Assembly (NCBI GenBank): GCA_963662675.2
Contig: CAXXHP010000004.1
Span: forward strand, 1,116,001-1,180,000
Source: G963662675 sp963662675
GTDB lineage: Bacteria > Bacteroidota > Bacteroidia > Bacteroidales > Prolixibacteraceae
Reading direction: 5' to 3'
Length of the DNA: 64,000 bases
In this document: positions 26,936-36,700 of the stretch, piece after piece
Numbering within the stretch: the stretch's first letter is position 1
Layout of the letters: each line of letters opens with the position of its first letter
Notes under the pieces: generated by a model
Databases searched by the model: none
What the model was told of the DNA's origin: nothing
What the model saw: only the letters and a program-made list of their open reading frames with translations
Program-made: the position numbers and the translations under genes

Positions 26936-26980
26936 AAAAAGGATAATGTACAATTAAATTAAGTTCGTTATCCTTTTTTT
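26936..26980 (+). terminator. Intrinsic terminator of dapB-lepB
   Basis: AAAAAGGATAA (26936-26946) pairs with TTATCCTTTTT (26968-26978) across a 21-base AT-rich loop, followed by more T residues. Confidence 0.7.
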
Positions 26981-27005
26981 TCTTATTTTTCCTAAAACGA
27001 TTATT

Positions 27006-27332
27006 ATGTCTGTAGGAATCATCATCTTATTAATTCTGGCCTTGTTACTGGTTATTTTCACATTGCAGAATTCAGTTCTTATTAGTCTAAAGCTCTTTAT
27101 TTGGGAACTTAGCGATGTCCCCTTGGTATTGGCTTTGATCGTAACCCTTATTCTGGGATTTTTGGTAGCTGGCTCCATTTATTACCCAAAAATATGGAAG
27201 CTGAAATCAAAAATTAAAGAACAGCAGAAACTGATTAATGAAAAGGAAATGATTGATCAGGAAGGAATACATCCGGAAGGAATAGAGATTAGTGGTGGTT
27301 CAGACAAGGGCTTTTTTAACGATCAAGATTAA
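27006..27332 (+). CDS. LapA/DUF1049 family membrane protein
   Basis: This 108-residue protein has two transmembrane helices (about 3-22 and 40-62). The DUF1049 hallmark FTLQNSVLISLKLFIWEL lies between them and a cytoplasmic coiled-coil tail rich in Lys and Glu follows (KSKIKEQQKLINEKEM). In E. coli LapA works with LapB on control of LPS synthesis. Whether that holds here is unknown. The last base of its stop overlaps the start of the WbqC gene (TAATG), indicating coupling. Confidence 0.85.
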   Translation: MSVGIIILLILALLLVIFTLQNSVLISLKLFIWELSDVPLVLALIVTLILGFLVAGSIYYPKIWKLKSKIKEQQKLINEKEMIDQEGIHPEGIEISGGSDKGFFNDQD

Positions 27333-27982
27333 TGACAGATCAAGACATTCTTTTAAGCACCGCCTACCTGCCTCCTGTTCAGTACATGTCCAAATTCCTA
27401 ACCCATCCGGTTGTTTGGATTGAAACGCAAGAGAATTTCATCAAACAATCCTTTAGGAACCGATCTGTAATATTAACAGCAAACGGCCCTGAACCCTTAA
27501 TTATTCCAGTAGAAAAAGGTCGCAGCCCAAAGCAAAAGATTAATGACCTGCGCATTTCGTATGATACGAACTGGCAACATATTCACTGGAATGCGATTGT
27601 TTCTGCTTACAACTCCTCTCCTTTCTTCGAAATATTGGAAGCTGATTTCAGGCCTTTTTATGAAAAGAAATTTGAATTTCTGTTTGAGTTCAACTTGGAG
27701 CTTATAAAAGTAGTTCTTGATATTATAGAAGTGACAACGGAAATAAAATTCACCAAAGACTTTGAAAAAGTCTCTACAAACTTTTCAAATTGCAGGGAAG
27801 CAATCCATCCGAAACCAGCGAAAGCCTCCGATGATCCTACTTTTGCCCCGGAAGCATATACTCAGGTATTTGACGATAAATTTGGATTTGCACCCAATCT
27901 AAGCATCATAGATCTTCTCTTTAATTGCGGCTCGGCAAGCTATGAGATCCTTAAGAAGAGTTGTCGACAAACGCCTCAATAA
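27332..27982 (+). CDS. WbqC family protein
   Basis: This 216-residue protein matches the WbqC-like family: LSTAYLPPVQYMSKFLTHPVVWIETQENF at the N-terminus, KQSFRNRSVILTANGP, then WQHIHWNAIVSAYNSSPFFE. WbqC homologues occur in O-antigen and other surface-polysaccharide loci and next to lepB in Bacteroidota; the biochemical activity is not established. It is coupled to the lapA-like gene by a one-base overlap. The C-terminus is Cys-containing but shows no clear motif. Confidence 0.88.
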   Translation: MTDQDILLSTAYLPPVQYMSKFLTHPVVWIETQENFIKQSFRNRSVILTANGPEPLIIPVEKGRSPKQKINDLRISYDTNWQHIHWNAIVSAYNSSPFFEILEADFRPFYEKKFEFLFEFNLELIKVVLDIIEVTTEIKFTKDFEKVSTNFSNCREAIHPKPAKASDDPTFAPEAYTQVFDDKFGFAPNLSIIDLLFNCGSASYEILKKSCRQTPQ

Positions 27983-28407
27983 CCTCTCTCTCGGTTATCT
28001 AAATATCGTAAGGAGAAGATAAAATGTATTCAATTGGGATGTGATTTCACGTGATTCATCTCTAATTTTATTTCATCAAACATTTATTCTTCCGAGGATT
28101 GCATTATTACTCTAATCCCTAAATCAAACTTCTCGAAAGATCTTCCCGCAATGAGGGAAATAATGAGTTCTTAGTTTTGGACACTAAATTCAAACTAGAT
28201 AAGACAACCTCAATTTCAAAAACGCCAATAACAACAGGCACAATAGCTTACAACAAAACGTTAAAATTGAAATTTAGATTGAATAAAATCTTTTTTAACT
28301 AAACATTGTTATAAATTAGGAACAAATAGACTGATTGGCAAAGCTAGAGTTCTCATATTGAACTGAAGAAAGATTAGACAAAGCAGAAGTAGTCGATAAA
28401 ATAACAA
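27983..28407. other. Noncoding spacer before the signalling island
   Basis: These 425 bp contain no ORF I trust, no strong terminator (only a weak ATAACC/GGTTAT pair just after wbqC) and no full Bacteroidota promoter. The leader of the PocR kinase gene must start somewhere here. Confidence 0.5.
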
Positions 28408-30480
28408 ATGATGACCAGAATTATTGATTTAATTGATTTTGAACTCGTTGACACACTCCTAGAAGGTTTCAACAAATCAACTGGATTTGTAACTGCTATA
28501 TTGGATCTAGATGGGAATGTTCTTTCACAGTCAGGATGGAGGCGAATATGTATTGAATTCCATCGTGTAAATCCTGAAACTTCAAAAAAGTGTACCATAA
28601 GCGATACCGTTTTAGCTGGCAAATTAGCCAAAGGCGAAAAATATCATGCCTATAAATGTTTAAATGGATTGATTGATGTAGCAGTACCAATTACTGTTAG
28701 AGGAGAACATATTGCCAATTTATTTTCAGGTCAATTTTTCTTTGAGGAACCAAACCATTCGTTTTTTAAAAAGCAAGCCCAAAAGTATGGTTTTAACGAA
28801 ATAACTTATCTGGAAGCTCTTAATAAAGTCCCCGTTATCTCAAAAGAGAAAGTTGAAGTCGCAATGGATTTTTTGCGGAACATGACTCAGCTAATTAGTG
28901 AGATGACTTTTCAGAGACTAGAGCAAATAGAGTTAAATGATGAATTAAAAAAAAGTGAAGAGCGTTGGCAATTTGCAATTGATGGAAATGGAGATGGACT
29001 TTGGGATTGGAATGTAGAAACCAATGACGTATTTTTTTCCAAACAATGGAAAGCCATGCTAGGATACACCGATTCTGAAATAGAAAATAGTTTCGAAGAA
29101 TGGGAAAAAAGAGTTCATCCTGAGGATTTAGACAGAGCCCTCGGGATCATTCAGGACTATTTAAATAACAAAGTAAATATTTTCTCTGTACAACACCGGT
29201 TGAAATGTAAAGATGGACACTATAAATGGATTGAAGGCAGAGGTAAAATAATTTCAAGAACAAAGGAAGGGAAGCCACTTCGGTTTATTGGCACCCATAC
29301 TGATATTTCTGACCGAAAAAATGCCGAAAAGTTACTTCTTTACCAACAGGAATTGCTCAAAGAAATGGGGCGCGCTGCAAAAATTGGAGGATGGGAATTT
29401 AATGTTAAAACCGGAGCAGGAACATGGACAGAGGAGATTGCAAGGATACACGATATTGATCCAGATGAAGAAACAAATTTACAACTTGGGGTAAGTTTTT
29501 ATGAAGGAAAGTCAAAAGTTAAAATTGAAAACGCAATTAAAGAAGCGATCGAAAATGGTAAATCCTATGATCTTGAACTTGAACTGATCTCTGCAAAAAA
29601 TATTCACAAGTGGGTTCATTCTATTGGACGCCCTGTTATTGAAAATAAGAAGGTCGTAAGCATTCGTGGGTCATTTCAAGACATTACGGAACGTAAGTCG
29701 GTTGAAGAAGAAATTAAAAAACTAAACGAAGAGCTGGAAATACGTGTTAAACAAAGAACAAAAGAACTTGAATTGGCAAATAAAGAACTTGAAACATTTA
29801 CGTATTCAGTGTCTCATGACTTGAAAGCCCCTTTGCGTGGAATTGATGGATATAGCAAACTCTTGCTTGAGTTATATGCCAAGAATCTCGATGATGAAGC
29901 ACAAGGTTTTATTGCTACAATAAGGAGCTCAACACAACAAATGAATCAGTTAATTGAAGACCTTCTAAATTATTCCCGTCTTGAACGAAGTCAGAAGGAT
30001 ATCAAAAAGATTAACATCCAGAAGCTAATTAACTCAATAACCACATTTTATAAAAATGAGTTGGATCTCGGAGGATATTCTTTAGAAATAGATATTCCTG
30101 ACATTGAGCTAACCACTGACGAGAACGGACTTACTATTGCTTTTCGCAATATTCTCGAAAATGCTATTAAATTTACTTCAGAAAAACCTGTCCCAAAAAT
30201 TGAAATTGGGTTAGATGACCAACCTTCTTCTTGGATCATTCGAATAAAAGACAATGGAATAGGTTTCGACATGAAGTATCATCAACGAATTTTTGAAATC
30301 TTCCAGCGCTTGCAACGTACTGAAGACTTCCCAGGGACTGGCATTGGACTTGCAATGGTAAGCAAAGCAATGCAAAGAATTAATGGGAAAGCATGGGCTG
30401 AAAGTTCTCCGGGAATTGGCTCAACTTTTTATCTAGAAATACCTAAATTAATTCAACATGAAAACAACGTATTCCAATAA
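28408..30480 (+). CDS. Sensor histidine kinase with N-terminal PocR domain and PAS domains
   Basis: This 690-residue cytosolic kinase (no transmembrane helix) begins with a PocR ligand-binding domain (about 5-170), recognisable from LLEGFNKSTGFVTAILDLDGNV and Cys-containing segments RRICIEFHR and SKKCTISD. Two PAS-PAC units follow, each ending in ISDRK or ITERK (about 188-315 and 315-430), then a short coiled coil. The HisKA phosphoacceptor is His470 in YSVSHDLKAPLRGIDGYSK, and an HATPase_c domain has DNGIGFD and GTGIGLAMV. The SHDLKAPLR box is of the phytochrome/Cph1 type. PocR domains bind small hydrocarbon-derived ligands in known cases. The gene overlaps the next receiver gene by 23 bp. 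Confidence 0.9.
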   Translation: MMTRIIDLIDFELVDTLLEGFNKSTGFVTAILDLDGNVLSQSGWRRICIEFHRVNPETSKKCTISDTVLAGKLAKGEKYHAYKCLNGLIDVAVPITVRGEHIANLFSGQFFFEEPNHSFFKKQAQKYGFNEITYLEALNKVPVISKEKVEVAMDFLRNMTQLISEMTFQRLEQIELNDELKKSEERWQFAIDGNGDGLWDWNVETNDVFFSKQWKAMLGYTDSEIENSFEEWEKRVHPEDLDRALGIIQDYLNNKVNIFSVQHRLKCKDGHYKWIEGRGKIISRTKEGKPLRFIGTHTDISDRKNAEKLLLYQQELLKEMGRAAKIGGWEFNVKTGAGTWTEEIARIHDIDPDEETNLQLGVSFYEGKSKVKIENAIKEAIENGKSYDLELELISAKNIHKWVHSIGRPVIENKKVVSIRGSFQDITERKSVEEEIKKLNEELEIRVKQRTKELELANKELETFTYSVSHDLKAPLRGIDGYSKLLLELYAKNLDDEAQGFIATIRSSTQQMNQLIEDLLNYSRLERSQKDIKKINIQKLINSITTFYKNELDLGGYSLEIDIPDIELTTDENGLTIAFRNILENAIKFTSEKPVPKIEIGLDDQPSSWIIRIKDNGIGFDMKYHQRIFEIFQRLQRTEDFPGTGIGLAMVSKAMQRINGKAWAESSPGIGSTFYLEIPKLIQHENNVFQ

Positions 30481-30886
30481 CCCAATATTTATCGTTGAGG
30501 ACAATCCTGTTGATCTGGATCTCACTCTTCGTGCTTTTGCGCTGAGAAAGCTCACCAATACGATACTTGTAGCAAGGGATGGAGAAGAAGCACTGTCATA
30601 CATACCAAAATGGGAACAGGGAGAGCCCTTACCCGTAGTAATCCTTCTCGATCTAAAATTACCAAAGGTAAATGGGCTGGAAGTTCTTCAAGCAATAAAA
30701 TCTCATCCTGTTTTAAAAGCGATACCTGTTGTAATACTAACAACCTCGGCTGAATCAAATGATGTTAAAACAGCATACGAACTAGGAGCAAACTCATATA
30801 TCGTAAAACCAGTAGATTTTGACAAATTTATCGAAGTCGCAAAGAATATCGAATTGTATTGGAATGTTTTAAACAAGCCCTTGTAA
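30458..30886 (+). CDS. Single-domain response regulator, Rcp1-like
   Basis: This is a 142-residue stand-alone receiver domain. The phosphoacceptor is Asp65 in ILLDLKLPKVNG, the acidic pocket is Glu14-Asp15 in FIVEDNPVD, and Lys117 lies in YIVKPVDFDKF. The spacing and the N-terminal EDNPVDLDLTLRAF match the Rcp1 type that partners phytochrome-like kinases, consistent with the kinase encoded immediately upstream. There is no output domain, so it likely passes phosphate onward or acts by protein contact. It overlaps the upstream gene by 23 bp and lies 24 bp before the next kinase. Confidence 0.92.
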   Translation: MKTTYSNNPIFIVEDNPVDLDLTLRAFALRKLTNTILVARDGEEALSYIPKWEQGEPLPVVILLDLKLPKVNGLEVLQAIKSHPVLKAIPVVILTTSAESNDVKTAYELGANSYIVKPVDFDKFIEVAKNIELYWNVLNKPL

Positions 30887-30910
30887 TTCTTCATTCATGA
30901 ATTCAGAACT

Positions 30911-33565
30911 ATGAATATATTACTTTTAGAAGATAACAAGACTGATGCGGACTTGACTTGCAGGGAGCTCACTCGTTCTATTCCCAATTGTAATATTCAA
31001 GTCGCTCAAACCTTGCAGCAGGCGAAGACGATACTTCAAAGTGGTCTCAATTTCGGGATTGCCTTACTTGACATGAAACTGCCAGATGGTAACGGGCTAG
31101 AAATACTGATGGAGATTAAGCAGTCAAAATCAGACATGCCTGTTCTAATCTTAACAGGCTCTGGCAATGAAGAGGTAGCAGTTGTTGCGCTTAAAGCAGG
31201 TGCTAGCGACTACATCATTAAGCGTAAAGATTATATTTCAAATCTTCCAAAAGCAATAAACTCGGCAATAAACAATCATCAGCACAACAAACTACTGATG
31301 TCCGAAATTATCAATGTATTGTATATCGAGCATCATTCATCAGATATTGACCTTACTCGCCGGCATTTAAGTCAGTTTGCTCCAAACATTCATTTATCTG
31401 CAATTTCCACAGCCGAAGAAGCACTCAAAATACTACCTCAACACAACTCTATTACATGCGATTACCATCTAATACTTTTAGATTATCGCTTACCGGGGTT
31501 AAATGCACTGGAATTCACTAAAATCATTAGGCAAGAACGGAAACTTTTAGTTCCCATCATTTTAGTTACCGGACACGGTAATGAGGAAATTGCGATTGAA
31601 GCTCTCAAGTTTGGTGTAAATGATTATTTGGTAAAACGTGAAAATTATTTACAGAGGCTCCCTTCATTGATATTAAGCATATATCAGCATTATGAGTTAG
31701 TAAGAAAACAATTAGAGTTAGCTGAAAGTGAATCCAAATACCGGTTACTTGCCGAAAATTCTGCGGATGTTATTTTCACACTTAATTTAGACCTTAATTA
31801 CACCTATGTTAGTCCATCCATTAAAACATTAAGGGGATTCATACCAGAAGAAGTAATATGTGAAAATATTGCGAATTCATTAACGCCCAAATCATACGAA
31901 AAAGCCACTAATGTAATTTCAAGTAAACTCAAAGAAATTAATGCGTCAATATTAGATGTAGATAAGCCAGTCATCATTGAACTTGAGATGGTGAAAAAAG
32001 ATAAATCTACGGTATGGACAGAAGTAAAGGCGACTTTTCTGTTGGACGAAAATAAAAAGCCAAAAGGGATATTGGGAGTAACACGCGATATCTCTTCAAA
32101 AAAGCTTTACGAAGCTGAATTATACCGTAGCCGGGAAGAGTACAAGCAATTCTTCGAAGACGACCTGACTGGAGATTATATTGCAACTGTTGAGGGAAAA
32201 TTATTGAATTGTAATCCAGCATATCTTCAAATATTAGGAATTAAATCTAAAGAGAAAGCCTTAAGTATAAATCTCTTTAAGACCTACAAAAACCCAAAAG
32301 ATAGAGAAGTCATTTTGGATCTATTAAGAAAACATGGTCGGTTAATTAATCATGAGTACGAATTGGTCAAAACAAACGGTGAAACGGTATATGTTATTGC
32401 AAACCTTATTGGACAATTTAATTCTCAAAATAAGTTAGTATCGACTAAGGGATACATCATTGACAATACCAAACGAAAACTAGCTACTGATTCTATTCGA
32501 AAGTTATCTCAGGCTGTTGAGCAAAGCCCCGTTTCAATTATTATTACGGATACTAATGGGAATATCGAATACGCAAATTCAAAAGTTTTTAAAATTACAG
32601 GGTATAAAAAATCTGAGATACTCGGAAAAAATCCACGGATTTTTAACTCAGGTGAGAAATCTAGCGAAGAATACAAAACGCTATGGGATACTATTTCTTC
32701 AGGTAAAGAATGGTTTGGCGAATTTCATAACAAAAAGAAAAACGGTGAACTTTTTTGGGAGTCAACATCTATATCTCCAATTATTAATGAAAATGGCGAA
32801 GTTTCAAGCTATGTCGCAGTTAAGGAAGATATTACAAATCGTAAACTAGCAGAAGAAGAACTTATACAAGCAAAAGAACAAGCCGAAGAAAGCAATCGCT
32901 TAAAATCAGCTTTTCTAGCCAATTTGAGCCACGAGATTCGAACACCCATGAACTCCATTATTGGTTTTTCCAGCCTTTTACCAGAAGAAAAAAACAAAGA
33001 AAAACGTATCAAATTTGTCAATACAATAATTAGTAGTTCGGAGCATTTATTACACATCATCGATGACATTGTTTTCTATTCCAAATTACAAACAAAACTC
33101 GTTTCGTTCGATCCAACAATAATAAATGTACACCAGCTATTCTCAGAAATAGAACAAGAATACACACTTCCCGAATTTCAAAAAGGAGTAACGCTAAAAA
33201 TTGAAATAAAAGCAGAGAAACCTGTCTTTATTAATGCTGACTACGACAATTTGAAACAGATATTGAACAACCTAATCTCAAATGCCTTTAAGTATACCAA
33301 TAGCGGAACAATAACCATTGGTTACTTAAAGCAAAAAGATAGCAACCTATTTTATGTTAGCGACACCGGTATAGGCATCCCAGTAGATGAACATGAAAAA
33401 GTATTCGATCGTTTTTATCGGGGTAGTAATGTGAACGACAGCCCAATTGGTGGAACGGGGCTTGGCTTGAGCATTGTAAAAGAACTGGTTGAATTACATA
33501 ACGGTGAATTTTGGCTGGAAAGCAAAATCGAGACTGGAACTACATTCTATTTTACTATTCCTTAG
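30911..33565 (+). CDS. Double-receiver PAS sensor histidine kinase
   Basis: This 884-residue cytosolic protein has two N-terminal receiver domains. REC1 spans about 1-120 with Asp54 in LLDMKLPDGNG. REC2 spans about 134-255 with Asp191 in LILLDYRLPG. Three PAS/PAC units follow (about 272-400, 400-520 and 530-645, the last with QSPVSIIITDTNGNIEYAN). HisKA has His674 in NLSHEIRTPMNSIIGFSS. HATPase_c has DTGIGIP and GGTGLGLSIVKEL. In REC2 the usual acidic pair is Glu140-His141, so one metal-binding acid is replaced by His. Having receivers ahead of the kinase core suggests it receives phosphate from the upstream kinase. No transmembrane segment is visible. Confidence 0.9.
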   Translation: MNILLLEDNKTDADLTCRELTRSIPNCNIQVAQTLQQAKTILQSGLNFGIALLDMKLPDGNGLEILMEIKQSKSDMPVLILTGSGNEEVAVVALKAGASDYIIKRKDYISNLPKAINSAINNHQHNKLLMSEIINVLYIEHHSSDIDLTRRHLSQFAPNIHLSAISTAEEALKILPQHNSITCDYHLILLDYRLPGLNALEFTKIIRQERKLLVPIILVTGHGNEEIAIEALKFGVNDYLVKRENYLQRLPSLILSIYQHYELVRKQLELAESESKYRLLAENSADVIFTLNLDLNYTYVSPSIKTLRGFIPEEVICENIANSLTPKSYEKATNVISSKLKEINASILDVDKPVIIELEMVKKDKSTVWTEVKATFLLDENKKPKGILGVTRDISSKKLYEAELYRSREEYKQFFEDDLTGDYIATVEGKLLNCNPAYLQILGIKSKEKALSINLFKTYKNPKDREVILDLLRKHGRLINHEYELVKTNGETVYVIANLIGQFNSQNKLVSTKGYIIDNTKRKLATDSIRKLSQAVEQSPVSIIITDTNGNIEYANSKVFKITGYKKSEILGKNPRIFNSGEKSSEEYKTLWDTISSGKEWFGEFHNKKKNGELFWESTSISPIINENGEVSSYVAVKEDITNRKLAEEELIQAKEQAEESNRLKSAFLANLSHEIRTPMNSIIGFSSLLPEEKNKEKRIKFVNTIISSSEHLLHIIDDIVFYSKLQTKLVSFDPTIINVHQLFSEIEQEYTLPEFQKGVTLKIEIKAEKPVFINADYDNLKQILNNLISNAFKYTNSGTITIGYLKQKDSNLFYVSDTGIGIPVDEHEKVFDRFYRGSNVNDSPIGGTGLGLSIVKELVELHNGEFWLESKIETGTTFYFTIP

Positions 33566-33658
33566 TGCTTGGTCATTTTTTGCAACTCACCAGGCTATAG
33601 ATCCTGCTAAAGATTATTAACACAAAGAGCAATATGCTCTTACAACGCATAACACAAC

Positions 33659-33691
33659 TAAAAAAGCCACCATCCGAATGGATAGTGGCTT
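33659..33691 (-). terminator. Intrinsic terminator of nifJ
   Basis: AAGCCACCATCC (33664-33675), loop GAAT, GGATAGTGGCTT (33680-33691), with one mismatch. The minus-strand exit is a run of T residues. Confidence 0.85.
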
Positions 33692-33714
33692 GGTATTTAT
33701 AGCAGAAATAGTAT

Positions 33715-36700
33715 TTATTCCTCAGTAGAATAATTCATGGCTGCATGACGCTTATAGGTTGCATAACGCCATTTCGCATTTTCCTCAGCAGCTGCAAACA
33801 ACTCTGCAGCAATTTCAGGGAACGACTTTTTCAATGAAGTATAACGAACTTCACCATTCAAGAAGTCTTGGAATTTACTCCAATCCGGATCTTTGGAATC
33901 TAATTCGAATGGATTTTTACCTTCGGCTTCCAGCATTGGATTATGACGGAACATTGACCAGTACCCAGCTTCTACCGCTTTTTTCTCTTCAGCTTGTGAA
34001 GCTCCCATGCTGGCACGTAATCCGTGATTAATACATGGAGAATAAGCAATAATTAGAGATGGTCCCGGGTAAGCTTCTGCTTCACGGATCGCTTTCAGGT
34101 ATTGAGCCTGATTTGCGCCCATTGCAACTTGTGCTACGTAAACGTAACCGTAAGTCATGGCCATCATACCCAAATCTTTCTTACGTATTTTTTTACCTGA
34201 TGCAGCAAATTTAGCAACCGCACCAACTGGTGTAGATTTAGATGCCTGTCCACCTGTGTTTGAGTAAACTTCGGTATCCATAACCAATACATTTACATCT
34301 TCACCAGAAGCTAAAACATGATCTAAACCACCATAACCTATATCGTAAGCCCATCCGTCTCCACCGAAAATCCAAACAGATTTTTTGATCAGATATTTTT
34401 TCAATCCGATGATATCTTTCGCATAAACGGCATCTTTCCCTTCAAGTATCGCAAGTACTTTTGCTGAAGCTTCTTTAGAAGCATCTGCATTATCCTTACC
34501 ATCTATCCAAGCCGTGAAAGCAACTTTTTCATCTTCAGAAATACCATTTTGCAATGCTTCTGTCATGATTGCTTCAATACGGTCGCGCTGTGCATTTACA
34601 CCTTCAGCCATACCAAAACCATATTCGGCATTATCTTCAAATAATGAATTTGCCCAAGCTGGTCCCTGTCCGCTTTCTTTATGCTTACAATATGGAGTTG
34701 CAGGAGCAGAACCACCATAGATTGATGAACAGCCTGTAGCATTCGCAATCATCATACGCTCACCATATAGCTGCGTAATTAGTTTTATATATGGTGTTTC
34801 ACCACAACCGGCACAAGCTCCGGAGAACTCGAATAATGGCTGTGCAAACTGTGAGTTTTTAACTGATTTGTATTTGTCAACAACAGTTTCCTTATAGCTC
34901 ACTTTCTTGTCCATATATTCCCAACGGGCAACTTGATCTTCCTGAGTTCCAAGAGGCTTCATTTCTAAAGCTTTAGTTTTTGAAGGACAAACATCAGCAC
35001 AGTTTCCACAACCTGTACAGTCGAGTACTGAAACCTGAATACGGAAGTTCAATCCTGGAAATTGTTTGGCTGGTGTTGCTGCTTTCACATCTGTGTTCTC
35101 AGGAGCATTGGCCACTTCTTCCTCAGTCATAAGGAACGGACGAATAGCTGCGTGAGGACAAACGTAAGCACATTGGTTACACTGAATACAGTTATCACCA
35201 ATCCATTCCGGAACATTTACAGCAATACCACGCTTTTCAAAAGCAGAAGTACCTTGCTCAAACGTACCATCTTCACATCCTGTGAATGTTGAAACAGGAA
35301 GACTATTTCCTTTCTGAGCATTGATGATATCAACAAAATTGCTGATGTATTCCGGACGATCAGTTGCTGCAACTTCCTCTTCCAGTTTTATCGTTTTCCA
35401 TTCGGCAGGAACTTCAACTTTGACAACATTCTTACCACCTGCATCTACAGCAGAGTAGTTCATATTTACAATCTTCTCACCTTTTGAGCCATATGATTTC
35501 ACAATCGCTTTCTTCATGGCCTCAACAGCCATCTCAAAAGGAATTACACCTGTAATTTTGAAGAATGCTGATTGCATAATGGTGTTGGTACGCGTTCCAA
35601 GGCCAAGTTCTTCACCTAATTTCGTACCGTTAATGATATAGAATTTAATTTCGTTTTCAGCCAAATAACGTTTCATATTGTTTGGCAAACGTTTTTTGGT
35701 TTCTTCTTCATCCCAAATTGAGTTTAAAAGGAATGAACCACCTTTTTTAAGACCTTTTAATACGTCGTATAAATTAACGTATGCAGGAACGTGGCAAGCC
35801 ACAAAGTCAGGTGTTGTAATCAAGTATGTTGAACGAATTTCGCTATCACCAAAACGTAAGTGAGAACAAGTAAAACCGCCCGATTTTTTTGAATCATACT
35901 CAAAGTAACCCTGACAATATTTATCGGTAGTATCACCAATAATCTTAATAGAGTTCTTATTTGCACCAACAGTACCGTCAGAACCTAAGCCATAAAATTT
36001 AGCTTCATAAGTTCCTTCTGGTGAAACTTTCACTTCTTCTTTTAAAGGAAGAGAGGTAAATGTTACATCATCAACAATACCTAATGTGAATCCATTTTTA
36101 GGCTCTGCTAGATCAAGATTTTCGTACACTGAAAGAATTTGTGAAGGTGTAGTATCTTTTGATCCTAAACCAAAACGGCCACCAACAATAAGAGGAGCAT
36201 TTTCTTTTCCGTAGAAAAGATCTTTAACTTCCAAATACAATGGCTCACCATTAGCTCCCGGTTCTTTACTGCGATCTAAGATTGCAATACGCTTAACCGA
36301 GGCTGGCAATACGTTCATGAAATATTTAGCACTGAAAGGACGATACAAGTGTACAGATAACAGACCCACTTTTTTGCCTTGAGCAGCAAGATGGTCGATT
36401 GTTTCTTTAATTGTTTCTGTAACAGATCCCATTGCAATAATGATGTTCTCAGCATCAGCTGCACCATAATATGTGAATGGATGATACTCACGTCCTGTAA
36501 TCTTCTTGATTTCCTGCATATATCCTTCAACAATGTCAGGAACCGCATTATAAAATGAATTGGAAGCTTCTTTTGCCTGGAAGAAAATATCAGGATTTTG
36601 AGCTGTACCACGTGTTAACGGAGATTCCGGATTTAAAGCACGATCGCGGAATTCTTGAATTGCGTCATAATCAACCAATGGTCTGAAGTCCTCTTGGTCT

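Noticed and set aside
33757..34033. Plus-strand reading frames inside nifJ, secA, cysI and other genes
   Set aside because: They lie wholly antisense to strongly conserved enzymes, have no promoter or terminator of their own and no recognisable domains. They are frame shadows.
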